Virus record (IMG/VR): IMGVR_UViG_3300046371_000076
Location: 1-36,132 of that record
Strand: one strand, 5' to 3'
DNA length: 36,132 nt
Source: a virus
The translations under genes were made by a program, and so were the position numbers. Positions 17,851-24,890 of the stretch are shown here, in pieces. A model generated the notes under the pieces. The model was not told where the DNA came from. It made no database searches and saw only the letters and a program-made list of their open reading frames with translations. Each line of letters opens with the position of its first letter. Positions within the stretch are counted from its first letter, which is position 1.

Positions 17851-18523
17851 GATGCAGGAATACATCCAATGGACTACTCAGTCTATGCTTGATGGTAACA
17901 CTATTATCTACAACAACGATGATGGAACTAGCTACGAGCTTACCGCAGAACAGATGGACATATTCAACCAAGCCTATGCTGATGGTTTAGCAAACAGTAC
18001 ACCAGAGGCTCTCACAGCCGTTCTACTAAACGATATGATTGACGTAGAGCAGGGTACTTATGAGGAGGAGAAAGAGAACCTGATAGAAGCAGCGAGCGAG
18101 ATAGCGGCTGTTACAAGTATAGCTGAGATGATTGTTGATGGTGACCAGCAGACTAAGATTAATGCAGAGGCTTATGCAACTGAGAATGATTTACGGGCTA
18201 TTAAAGAGTCTAGTCGTCAGCAGTTCAACACCAGCATTGATGGTATGCTTGAGGCGAGTATGACCAAGAACATGATTGAAGGGTATGCTCAAGACTCATT
18301 CGTCATAGACACCATAGCTGCTTCATTTATGAACACTAACACTATCATGGACTTCTTTACCAACACTTCAGTCTCTATAGATGCCTTGATGCCCACACAG
18401 CTTAACCTTCAGTGGATGGAGAGTAGCGTAGGTGTCGAAAGTGCTATGTATAATATGTATGCAAACAACCCAATATACCCAGAGATGGTAACTAGACCAC
18501 AACCAATAGGAGAACAACCATGA
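17702..18523 (+). CDS. Putative periplasmic protein whose signal peptide is nested in the upstream gene
   Basis: A 273-residue protein in the +2 frame. Translation from ATG 17702 gives a textbook signal peptide (MKPLNTIAKTLSTSLIALSL, then SSLTSA as the likely cleavage region), with AAGGA ten bases upstream. Internal ATGs at 17825 and 17852 lack a good ribosome binding site and would lose the signal. The mature protein is acidic and helical (AEQMDIFNQAYADGLANS; EEEKENLIEAASEIAAV) with Met/Asn-rich stretches; no family was recognised. The stop overlaps the next gene's ATG (ATGA). Its location argues for a role in the envelope late in infection. Confidence 0.6.
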   Translation: MKPLNTIAKTLSTSLIALSLSSLTSAGENDFDMTHLSESTSMIRTVINSEMQEYIQWTTQSMLDGNTIIYNNDDGTSYELTAEQMDIFNQAYADGLANSTPEALTAVLLNDMIDVEQGTYEEEKENLIEAASEIAAVTSIAEMIVDGDQQTKINAEAYATENDLRAIKESSRQQFNTSIDGMLEASMTKNMIEGYAQDSFVIDTIAASFMNTNTIMDFFTNTSVSIDALMPTQLNLQWMESSVGVESAMYNMYANNPIYPEMVTRPQPIGEQP

Positions 18524-18903
18524 AAGCGCAAGACGTAGCCTTATGGATAGGCATAGCAAGTTCAATAGGCGGTGCGGCAGTTGGCTATGGCACATTAACT
18601 GAAAAAGTATCTACACTGGAAGCTTCTACAGATGCTACTCATCTGGAAGCCCGATTAACTAAACTAGAAACGAGGATAGAAGACAATGATATTGGACACA
18701 TTGGTACAGAAATTCAAGAACTTCGGGGACAAATTGAAAGCAATGCCGAAAAAATTAAAGGGATTGTTGTCCCGAACACAAGCAAAATTAAAGCAGATAT
18801 ACGAGTGCTTGAAACAGAAGTTAAAGGGTTGGGTGAAGAGCTTAAAAGTCTTGAAGGTCGAGTCGAGAAAATAAATAGTAAACCAAGCAATCCATTGTTG
18901 TAG
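18520..18903 (+). CDS. Membrane-anchored coiled-coil protein (i-spanin-like topology)
   Basis: A 127-residue protein with AGGAG seven bases upstream and a 4-base ATGA overlap with the previous gene. One N-terminal membrane segment (VALWIGIASSIGGAAVGYGT) is followed by a long heptad-rich charged helix (LTKLETRIEDND ... LETEVKGLGEELKSLEGRV) to near the end. That is the topology of inner-membrane spanins (Rz-like), but also of other small phage membrane proteins. No separate o-spanin lipoprotein was identified. The KLETRI segment echoes RLETRI in the small membrane protein at 1942. Confidence 0.6.
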   Translation: MKAQDVALWIGIASSIGGAAVGYGTLTEKVSTLEASTDATHLEARLTKLETRIEDNDIGHIGTEIQELRGQIESNAEKIKGIVVPNTSKIKADIRVLETEVKGLGEELKSLEGRVEKINSKPSNPLL

Positions 18904-18913
18904 GAGAAAATTT

Positions 18914-19168
18914 ATGCCACAAGGTAAAGGAACTTATGGCTCTAAAGTAGGAAGGCCGCCTAAAAAGAAGCCGACTACTAGGGTTAGAAAAAACGCAGGT
19001 TCAACAGTAAACAAAGCTGGTAATTATACTAAGCCTACTATGCGTAAGAATTTATTTAACAAAATAAAGGCTGGTAATAAAGGCGGCAGTTCAGGCCAAT
19101 GGTCTGCACGAAAAGCTCAGATGCTTGCTAAAGAATATAAAGCTAAAGGCGGAGGTTATAAGTCATGA
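18914..19168 (+). CDS. Small basic phage protein
   Basis: An 84-residue, strongly basic Gly/Lys-rich protein with GGAG seven to eight bases before ATG. The N-terminus (MPQGKGTYGSKVGRPPKKKP) and the C-terminal motif WSARKAQMLAKEYKAKGGGY recur in marine phages as hypothetical small proteins. Its charge (pI clearly above 10 by composition) suggests nucleic-acid binding or packing inside the capsid. It opens a run of four consecutive overlapping basic microgenes before the strand switch. Confidence 0.7.
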   Translation: MPQGKGTYGSKVGRPPKKKPTTRVRKNAGSTVNKAGNYTKPTMRKNLFNKIKAGNKGGSSGQWSARKAQMLAKEYKAKGGGYKS

Positions 19169-19308
19169 AGGTTAAAGCACCAGCAGGTTTTCATTGGATG
19201 AAGCAAGAAGATGGAAGCATGAAGCTTATGAAACATAAAGGTAAGTTTGTTAAGCATAAAGGAGCTTCTCTTGAAGCAAACTTTGCAGTTCAAAAGGTTC
19301 ACAAATAA
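19165..19308 (+). CDS. Small basic protein (47 aa)
   Basis: A 47-residue protein beginning MKVKAPAGFHWMKQEDGSMK and ending EANFAVQKVHK. ATG 19165 overlaps the previous stop (ATGA), its TAA shares its last base with the next ATG (TAATG), and GGAGG lies nine bases upstream. The pattern KAPxGFHWMK...LMKHxGKFxxHKGASL is one I associate with marine phage small proteins. It is rich in Lys and His; a zinc-ribbon or DNA-binding role is possible but no ligand pattern is clear. Confidence 0.75.
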   Translation: MKVKAPAGFHWMKQEDGSMKLMKHKGKFVKHKGASLEANFAVQKVHK

Positions 19309-19565
19309 TGGCTGGGTTAAAGAAGTCTCAGAAGTCTTTAAAAAAATGGACTAAAGAAGATTGGGGAACTAAATCTGGCAAGCCAAGTACTCAAGGCGCT
19401 AAGGCTACAGGCGAGCGTTACTTACCTAAAAAAGCTAGACAGGCTCTAAGCTCTAAAGAGTATGCCGCAACGTCAGCTAAGAAGCGCAAAGACACTAAGG
19501 CTGGTAAACAACACAGCAAACAACCTAAAGCAATTGCAAGAAAAACTAGGAGGCATCGTAAGTAA
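19308..19565 (+). CDS. Small basic phage protein (cyanophage/pelagiphage family)
   Basis: An 85-residue Lys/Arg-rich protein. The sequence KKSQKSLKKWTKEDWGTKSG, TGERYLPKKARQALSSKEYA, GKQHSKQPKAIARKT matches in style a very widespread marine phage family found in cyanophages and pelagiphages (possibly the DUF5872 family; name from memory). It overlaps the preceding microgene by one base and the following gene by one base. It is presumably a late, virion- or DNA-associated protein; function unknown. Confidence 0.75.
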   Translation: MAGLKKSQKSLKKWTKEDWGTKSGKPSTQGAKATGERYLPKKARQALSSKEYAATSAKKRKDTKAGKQHSKQPKAIARKTRRHRK

Positions 19566-19852
19566 TGGCTAAGAAAAAAGATCCACGCTTAGCAAGAGCA
19601 GGCGTATCAGGGTTCAACAAACCTAAAAGAACCCCTTCACACAAAACTAAATCTCACGTTGTTGTAGCAAAGCAAGGTGATAAGATAAAGACTATACGCT
19701 TTGGACAGCAAGGCGTAACAGGAGCTGGCAAGAACCCTTCAAGTGCAAAGGACAAAGCTCGTAAGAAGTCTTACTACGCTCGTCACAATGCACAAGACTC
19801 TAGCCCCAGTAAATTATCGGCTCGTTACTGGTCGCACAAAACTAAGTGGTAG
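19565..19852 (+). CDS. Small basic phage protein (DUF6321-like)
   Basis: A 95-residue basic protein with AGGAGG eleven bases upstream. The motif chain AGVSGFNKPKRTPSHKTKSH, IKTIRFGQQGVTGAG, KSYYARHNAQD, SARYWSHKTKW matches the family I recall as DUF6321, common in marine phages. Conserved His, Tyr and Trp residues near the C-terminus suggest a folded domain. It is the last plus-strand gene: its stop lies inside the end of the converging minus-strand gene (11-base tail-to-tail overlap). Confidence 0.8.
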   Translation: MAKKKDPRLARAGVSGFNKPKRTPSHKTKSHVVVAKQGDKIKTIRFGQQGVTGAGKNPSSAKDKARKKSYYARHNAQDSSPSKLSARYWSHKTKW

Positions 19853-20063
19853 GATGATTAAGAGCTTCTAGTTCTAGTTCTAAATAAGAATGAAGAGGCT
19901 CTAGCTTTTCAGAGCAAAGTTTTAAAAGCTTACGCATCAGTTGAAGGTCATCGCCTTTAAATACTTTGTGCAGATCCTCTTCAGGTACTCCTGACATTTC
20001 TGTCATAACAATACCTGAAGAGTTTACTACTACTTTAAAGCCTATTAAGTTTCCCTCCTTCAT
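19842..20063 (-). CDS. Hypothetical small protein at the convergence point
   Basis: A 73-residue protein, last gene of the minus-strand operon. ATG 20063 overlaps the TGA of the upstream microgene (ATGA). The C-terminal half is helical and charged (HKVFKGDDLQLMRKLLKLCS; EPLHSYLELELEALN). Its 3' end overlaps the last plus-strand gene by 11 bases. No family recognised. No intrinsic terminator is visible here, so transcripts from both strands may run into each other. Confidence 0.6.
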   Translation of the reverse strand: MKEGNLIGFKVVVNSSGIVMTEMSGVPEEDLHKVFKGDDLQLMRKLLKLCSEKLEPLHSYLELELEALNHPTT

Positions 20064-20215
20064 ATAAGCACACAGCTTTGAAGCATAGACTTATATACAA
20101 TAATAAGAAACGTAGCCATTAAAGTGTTTGCACCCCAGAACCATGCAAACATTTCAAAGGTATCTCTGTTGTCTTTTATCCAAGTTTTAATTTTTCTTTT
20201 CTTTGTCTTAGTCAT
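20060..20215 (-). CDS. Small single-pass membrane protein (51 aa)
   Basis: A 51-residue protein: Lys/Arg-rich start (MTKTKKRKIKTWIKDN), an aromatic stretch (FEMFAWFWGANTLMATF) and a hydrophobic segment (LIIVYKSML) giving one membrane helix with cytoplasmic N-terminus. ATG 20215 overlaps the RNR stop codon (ATGA), and its own TGA overlaps the next ATG, so it is translationally chained on both sides. No function assigned. Confidence 0.65.
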   Translation of the reverse strand: MTKTKKRKIKTWIKDNRDTFEMFAWFWGANTLMATFLIIVYKSMLQSCVLI

Positions 20216-22122
20216 ATCTCACACTGCCCCGCTACGCAAGCTAACTCCTGCGTTCCTGTTGTTGTATCTTCCGTTTCAAACTTTCCAAGCTCGTCCCAAT
20301 CAATAGTCTTAGGCATCTTAGATAAAGCTTCCTTGTATTCTTCTTTAGTGATTGCTGTATACGGTGCTTGCTGATACACATGATCTGTACGAGGCAAGAA
20401 ACTAATACCTGAGCAACTATCTAACCGTTCCCATAACCACTGTCCAGCCGCCAAGAACTCTTCGTCTGAGTAGTATATAGTTACACTAGGCTTATGCTCG
20501 CACCAATGATTCTGGTAGATCTCCCACAAGTCTAACTGCTGTTGAACATTCAACTCATCTACGCTTGTAGATCCAGCAGGAGCTTTGATTGGAAAGGAGA
20601 ATACATAGTTGTCTTCGTTCATAACATCCTTTTCCCAAGGCACTCCAGCGTCTACTAAGAAAGCTGAGATAGGATCTTTGCCGTCACTACGCACTGTGCG
20701 AATGTACTGATCAGAGAACCTAGCATGAATGCCTGAAGCACTATCTACTAACTGAGACACAGTACCACTAGGCTTGACTGCTGTAATGGCAGTTGACTGA
20801 TTAATACCAAGCTTTTCAGCCCACTTCTTATTAGTCTTTACTGCTGTAGCTTTGAGCTTTTCAAGTACGTCAGGAAGACTTGACATGTTAGGATGCTCGA
20901 ACCAAGTACCTTTCTTTTGAGCGCCCGACATAACAGCATGATCCATGATGCCTGTCATGCTTACTCCAAGTAAGGCTTCTTCTGCTGTGTTCTTTTTCCA
21001 GATAGATCGTACATATCTGAAGTCAGTAAGAGAAGCTTGAAGTGTACCAAGTATAGTAGCAATCTCGACTTTGCGATTTAAATCATCAAAGGTGTCAGTA
21101 CTACGAATAACTATCTCGGATAAATTACACACTTGTGCAGACCTCAAGATTATTTCCGAGCATGGATTCGTACCAAACGCATGATCTACATCTCTGCGTC
21201 CGTGTCGCTCCGATTGTTTCTTTGCCGCAGTCCGAGAGAAGATACCACGCTCGCCAGCTTTAGATTTATAAAGCGCAACCCACTCCTCCAAGAAGGTTTC
21301 AAAGTCTGGCCTGTCTGTATACACAGCACTGTTATTAGCGAGCGCCCTTTGTGTATCAGTCTCCCACCAATTACCAGACTTAGCATGACGCATCCGATCA
21401 TCGCTAAGGTTAGACAAACTAATAAGCGCACTCCTACGGACACCACCCACCACCACAATTTCTGCAATCTTGCATACAATATCATGGCATTCTAGGCTGG
21501 TGAGTTTCCGACCAGCAGCACCCCTAAAAGTATTAACAGTGAAGTGAAACAAACTAACCAAAGGATCAGGGCCACTACTTCGCCCTCCGAAAGTTTTAAG
21601 CCTGTCGCCTTTTTTACGGAGGCGGCTAACATCCCAAGTAGGTACTTGACCCGAATACAAAAGGCTAACCAGCTCACGGTAAGCTTTAGCCCAACCGATT
21701 TTAGAGTCTTGTACAACGACTGTAGTATCTGTTTCATGAAATTCCTCCGCCACTTCTGGCAATTTGTTTACTGATTGACGTTCGACAGAGAAGCCTACCC
21801 CTGTGCCGCACATAAGAACATATAAGATCTCATCAAAAACTCTGATGTGATCTACTGCTACATAAGAACAATTGAATCCTGCCATGTTGTCTCGGTCAAG
21901 GGCTTCGCCTGCTGTCATGAGGCAACGCATTGAAGGCATTACTTCTAAGTTATAGATAGCATCGTACAGCATATCTGCTGTCTTGTCGTCTATTTGCTCA
22001 CGACCTTTCCAAAAATCTACATATCTTTGTACTGTTTCTTCCCAAGTCTCTCGCCTATTATCCTCTTCACGCCAGCGAGCATAACGTGATTTGTGTATGT
22101 ACTGCTGATAACTATCCATCAT
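20212..22122 (-). CDS. nrdJ: Class II (adenosylcobalamin-dependent) ribonucleotide reductase
   Basis: A 636-residue monomeric class II enzyme that reduces ribonucleotides to deoxyribonucleotides using a thiyl radical made by adenosylcobalamin. Visible residues: C85 (FNCSYV) and C332 (VCNLSEI) as the reducible pair, C321 in NPCSEI as the thiyl Cys with N319 and E323, the nucleotide-binding PSGTVSQLVDSASG segment, and the C-terminal redox pair C629/C634 (ELACVAGQCEI). Length and motifs agree with the Lactobacillus leichmannii-type single-polypeptide form. It needs no separate radical subunit but depends on host B12. It starts at ATG 22122, overlapping the upstream microgene, near the end of the replication operon. 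Confidence 0.95.
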   Translation of the reverse strand: MMDSYQQYIHKSRYARWREEDNRRETWEETVQRYVDFWKGREQIDDKTADMLYDAIYNLEVMPSMRCLMTAGEALDRDNMAGFNCSYVAVDHIRVFDEILYVLMCGTGVGFSVERQSVNKLPEVAEEFHETDTTVVVQDSKIGWAKAYRELVSLLYSGQVPTWDVSRLRKKGDRLKTFGGRSSGPDPLVSLFHFTVNTFRGAAGRKLTSLECHDIVCKIAEIVVVGGVRRSALISLSNLSDDRMRHAKSGNWWETDTQRALANNSAVYTDRPDFETFLEEWVALYKSKAGERGIFSRTAAKKQSERHGRRDVDHAFGTNPCSEIILRSAQVCNLSEIVIRSTDTFDDLNRKVEIATILGTLQASLTDFRYVRSIWKKNTAEEALLGVSMTGIMDHAVMSGAQKKGTWFEHPNMSSLPDVLEKLKATAVKTNKKWAEKLGINQSTAITAVKPSGTVSQLVDSASGIHARFSDQYIRTVRSDGKDPISAFLVDAGVPWEKDVMNEDNYVFSFPIKAPAGSTSVDELNVQQQLDLWEIYQNHWCEHKPSVTIYYSDEEFLAAGQWLWERLDSCSGISFLPRTDHVYQQAPYTAITKEEYKEALSKMPKTIDWDELGKFETEDTTTGTQELACVAGQCEI

Positions 22123-22262
22123 TCTAATATTTCCTTTTCTATTTGTGATTTAATGTTTTTGTTTTCTTTGCGTCTAACACTTTTAAGTTTTGTAGATGTC
22201 TGAACTTTGTTGTATTTTTTTTTCCTATCAAATCTATCTCGTCTTTCGTCTTTTCTATCCAT
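22119..22262 (-). CDS. Small charged protein (47 aa)
   Basis: A 47-residue, Lys/Arg-dominated protein (MDRKDERRDRFDRKKKYNKV, ending SQIEKEILE) filling the gap between the DUF3310 gene and the RNR. The start overlaps the upstream gene's stop by 8 bases and the TGA overlaps the RNR ATG (ATGATG). GAAGGG lies just upstream. The tight overlaps support it as real; alternatively it is only a coupling ORF that brings ribosomes to the RNR start. No family recognised. Confidence 0.6.
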   Translation of the reverse strand: MDRKDERRDRFDRKKKYNKVQTSTKLKSVRRKENKNIKSQIEKEILE

Positions 22263-22539
22263 ATCCCTTCTCGTTTAGTTCTATAAGTTTATTCAAATAC
22301 CAGATAGCCTTTCGAGCATCCTCAACTGGCTTGTGCTTTTCAAAAAGTCTACTGCCTGTGTATTTAAGAATGTTACCATGACAGTAGTCAATAGCTCCTT
22401 GTCTGCCAAGTACATCTATAATGTAGTCGATAGTTTCTATTTCTCCAGCATTGTAATGTGGAGGATGATCAACGGCATCTCTAATTGCTTTAGATGCTTT
22501 GTCCCAATCAGCAGGACTAGCATCGTCTATACTTGACAT
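22255..22539 (-). CDS. DUF3310 protein (T7 gp1.7-like nucleotide-metabolism family)
   Basis: A 94-residue protein when started at ATG 22539, which has GGAG five bases upstream; an earlier ATG at 22575 would overlap endonuclease I and lacks a binding site. The DUF3310 signature is complete: HPPHYNAGEIETIDYI, HGNILKYTGSRLFEKHKPVE, DARKAIWYLNKLIEL. In T7, gp1.7 carrying this domain has nucleotide kinase activity; whether this short version is an enzyme is not shown by sequence. Its place beside the RNR fits nucleotide metabolism. Confidence 0.85.
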   Translation of the reverse strand: MSSIDDASPADWDKASKAIRDAVDHPPHYNAGEIETIDYIIDVLGRQGAIDYCHGNILKYTGSRLFEKHKPVEDARKAIWYLNKLIELNEKGYG

Positions 22540-22558
22540 ATTATCTCCATCGTAAGTG

Positions 22559-23032
22559 TTAAGTTTCATCGTCAAAAGTCTCTCTCTTTAGTGGGTTAAT
22601 CCAAGAATCAGGAATAGAATCTTCGCTGAACCATTTAAAATCGTTTGCTGTAGCCCATTCGCCATGCGATCTTTTAGTCCCATCTTTTCTACGCTTAGCG
22701 GCAGGCATTGGTGCGTTGGGATTTGCGAACAAGAACACAAGCTCGGTGTCGGGTGGAAGAACCTTAGCTACCCAGATGTATTTACTATACTCTGCATAGT
22801 CCCAGAATCTTCCTTTAGCTTCAAGCAATATCTTTTTGCCGTCAATCTCCCGTATAAAATCAGGCTCATACTTATGCTCGACAACATAAGAAACTGTATT
22901 AGTATGAAAGTTCCAATCTTCTAGTATAGTATTGTGTAATATACATTCCCAGTTAGAGTCGTAACCTTTCGGCACGTTCTTTTCGACAGGTCGTTTAGCT
23001 CTTATTTTTCTAAAACCTTTTCGTACTTTCAA
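22559..23032 (-). CDS. Endonuclease I, Holliday-junction resolvase (T7 gp3-like)
   Basis: A 157-residue protein with the phage endonuclease I fold motifs: E29 (YDSNWE), D58 (YEPDF), and E71-x-K73 (LLEAKGRF), matching the E20/D55/E65/K67 active site of T7 endonuclease I. It should cut branched DNA, helping resolve recombination intermediates before packaging and degrade host DNA. Length is close to T7 gp3 (149). ATG overlaps the upstream stop (ATGA). A second, unrelated resolvase-type gene (endonuclease VII family) lies at 24890-25318. Confidence 0.92.
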   Translation of the reverse strand: MKVRKGFRKIRAKRPVEKNVPKGYDSNWECILHNTILEDWNFHTNTVSYVVEHKYEPDFIREIDGKKILLEAKGRFWDYAEYSKYIWVAKVLPPDTELVFLFANPNAPMPAAKRRKDGTKRSHGEWATANDFKWFSEDSIPDSWINPLKRETFDDET

Positions 23033-23220
23033 TGAATATCTCCATACCTTTCGGCTAGTTTAGTTTCTATTCTAATAGATAAAGAAGCTGCAAACATATC
23101 ATCTAAGTCTTCAAACTTTCTATCTCTGTCACCTAACAGCCAAAGACCTACTGCAATCATCATGGTTTCTAAGTCCTCGTAGTTGGTATAGTCTAGTTGA
23201 GCTTTGTCTATAAGATCCAT
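23029..23220 (-). CDS. Hypothetical protein (63 aa)
   Basis: A 63-residue acidic, helical protein (MDLIDKAQLDYTNYEDLETM ... DDMFAASLSIRIETKLAERY). It overlaps the preceding gene by 13 bases and endonuclease I by 4 (ATGA), consistent with coupled translation in the operon. No signal peptide, membrane helix or catalytic motif was seen, and no family was recognised. Confidence 0.6.
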   Translation of the reverse strand: MDLIDKAQLDYTNYEDLETMMIAVGLWLLGDRDRKFEDLDDMFAASLSIRIETKLAERYGDIH

Positions 23221-23486
23221 TGTATTTTCCTGTGATCAATATCTTCTATTTTAATATTGGGAAATTTCTTATGGAAAAGTTTTATTTTTTTAAAAGTCCA
23301 ACGTAAACTATAAGGTTGCATTTTAAATGCTTCGTTTATATAAAGATAAGTTTGGTCAGGCAACAGCTCAAGGCAATTTTCTTTTGTTATTTTACTAGCC
23401 TCTTGTTCATTGACCAAACTTTTGAGCCAATCAACTAATATAATATTAGCTTGCGCTCTAAGTCTTTTAGATTTCTTACCGTTCAT
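23208..23486 (-). CDS. Hypothetical basic protein (92 aa)
   Basis: A 92-residue Lys-rich protein with GAGGAG five bases before the ATG. Two regions look conserved in style: an N-terminal helix (RAQANIILVDWLKSLV) and a C-terminal part with YINEAFKMQPYSLRWTFKKI. It lies between the PD-(D/E)XK nuclease and endonuclease I, so it may assist DNA processing; that is context only. Overlaps the upstream gene by 4 bases. Confidence 0.6.
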   Translation of the reverse strand: MNGKKSKRLRAQANIILVDWLKSLVNEQEASKITKENCLELLPDQTYLYINEAFKMQPYSLRWTFKKIKLFHKKFPNIKIEDIDHRKIQWIL

Positions 23487-24340
23487 AACAGCTCCTCTAC
23501 TTTAGGTTCGGCAACTACTTTAGTTAAGTATACTAGACCTTTAGAATATTTAAAGGTTCTAAGTCCTTGACCATCGTTAGCATCCTTATGGCATTCGTAT
23601 TTGTATTTGCACCACGAACAACCTTTAGGAAGTTTCATGTTGCCTTTTATACCGTCAGCAATAGTATCATAGCATAAGTCTGGAGCAGTGTCTAGCTCTA
23701 ATGCAGGAATAAGAGTATCTATTTTATTAGTAATATTCATCTTGTCTTCTTGGTCAGGTAGGTGCATACACAGCTCACCGCTTTCTTTGTTCATCACAAG
23801 GAAGCCACCGTTGCTTGTGCCTTCAGCCGCCTCGTAAGCTGAGAGCTGGCCGAGGTAGCCAAAAGGGTCATCGTTTGCTAAGCCGTTGTTCTGGAACTTG
23901 TTGAACGCAAACCTTGAAGCTGTCTTGACATCTACTACTTCACCGTTTATCTTACAGTCCATGTGACCTTTGATGCCTTTAATATCTACTTCTTTCTGTT
24001 CGTCAGTTACTGTATGGCCAGACATCCGAACAAGCATAAGAACTATTTCTTCGAGTAGATGTCCATAAAGAAACTTGAGTTGTGTTGGTGCGTCAATGTC
24101 ACGCTTGGCACTTTCGTCTCTCTTCTCAAACCAAAGCTGTCGTGATGGCTTGCCTACGTTAGACATACGAATAGTAAATTCTTTGTTGCGCTCTTCTGGC
24201 TTAGCCCAACTAAGGAGTGCCTCACGAATCCCCTCAACAGTTAAGTCAATATCTTTTTCTGTTACTGGTAAGGCCACACCGTCTGAAAGACTTTGAAGAT
24301 GTGAATATATGTCTGGTACTACTTTAGTTAAATCACGCAT
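23483..24340 (-). CDS. PD-(D/E)XK exonuclease, Cas4/RecB-like, with Cys cluster
   Basis: A 285-residue nuclease. Visible motifs: H94 and E97/E98 (YGHLLEE), D128 (KGHMDCKI), D137-x-K139 (EVVDVKT) and the QxxxY motif Q165 (LGQLSAYE), the order used by RecB/Cas4/AddB-type nucleases. Near the C-terminus C241, C244 and C250 (CSWCKYKYEC), plus C223, could ligate an iron-sulfur or zinc centre. In T7-like phages this position is held by a 5'-3' exonuclease (gp6), so this may serve primer removal, host DNA degradation or recombination. The adjacent genes are other DNA-processing enzymes. Nuclease family is confident; the metal centre is inference. Confidence 0.85.
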   Translation of the reverse strand: MRDLTKVVPDIYSHLQSLSDGVALPVTEKDIDLTVEGIREALLSWAKPEERNKEFTIRMSNVGKPSRQLWFEKRDESAKRDIDAPTQLKFLYGHLLEEIVLMLVRMSGHTVTDEQKEVDIKGIKGHMDCKINGEVVDVKTASRFAFNKFQNNGLANDDPFGYLGQLSAYEAAEGTSNGGFLVMNKESGELCMHLPDQEDKMNITNKIDTLIPALELDTAPDLCYDTIADGIKGNMKLPKGCSWCKYKYECHKDANDGQGLRTFKYSKGLVYLTKVVAEPKVEELL

Positions 24341-24890
24341 ACTTTGTTCCGTCCATTAAGTTTAAGGCTTCTAGTGGTGGAGTGTTCCAAATGTTTACTT
24401 GAAACCCATATCTTTTTCCATTGTGTATCGGCATAACTCTATGCCATCTTGATGGATCAAACACAACAAGTCTATTATACACTGGCTCTATTCTTTCTGT
24501 AATTAAATTATCTTGTTTTCCTTGCTGATTTATTTCAAGATAGCCTCCAGTAAGTTTGTGCGGGAAGCCGTAGAATACAGTACTTGTGTTTGCACATACA
24601 GTTTTTCCTGTTGAAACAAACTCTAATTCATTTTTATCTTGATGCCAGTTCAGCGTCTCAACAGGGCTTAATATATTTCCCCAATACTCAAAGCAACCGT
24701 AACTTTCAGGATCTAAATGCCCCCAGATATTGTGAATAAGTCTTTTCCAAATATTGTCAAGCTCGCCTGTACCGTCCCACCATTCTGACAGATAAGTTTT
24801 TTCTTCATCTAAATCTAACCAAAGCTCTTTATGTCTCAAGTCTTTTAAAAGTTGGGAGTCTTTGTCTAAAAAATTATCTTTAAGATACAT
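24333..24890 (-). CDS. 2OG-Fe(II) oxygenase (first of two)
   Basis: A 185-residue protein with the iron and 2-oxoglutarate signature H83-x-D85 (NWHQDKNE) ... H150 (DPSRWHRV) ... R160 (NGKRYGFQVNIW), in a double-stranded beta-helix context with the GGYLEI strand between. AAGGAG lies eight bases before ATG. Members hydroxylate proteins, small molecules or nucleic acids; the substrate cannot be told from sequence. It sits within the DNA replication operon between endonuclease VII and the exonuclease, which makes a nucleic-acid or host-protein target worth considering. Confidence 0.85.
   Translation of the reverse strand: MYLKDNFLDKDSQLLKDLRHKELWLDLDEEKTYLSEWWDGTGELDNIWKRLIHNIWGHLDPESYGCFEYWGNILSPVETLNWHQDKNELEFVSTGKTVCANTSTVFYGFPHKLTGGYLEINQQGKQDNLITERIEPVYNRLVVFDPSRWHRVMPIHNGKRYGFQVNIWNTPPLEALNLMDGTKYA

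Noticed and set aside
19842-19930. Bidirectional terminator at the convergence of the two strands
   Set aside because: Only short AGAGC/GCTCT pairing inside the coding region of the minus gene and no T-run; too weak to call.
21133-21495. Plus-strand ORF inside the RNR gene (120 codons)
   Set aside because: Antisense shadow of a strongly conserved enzyme, with no binding site and no recognisable protein features.
22119-22262. Cobalamin riboswitch upstream of the class II RNR
   Set aside because: The RNR start overlaps an upstream microgene, leaving no leader large enough for a riboswitch.
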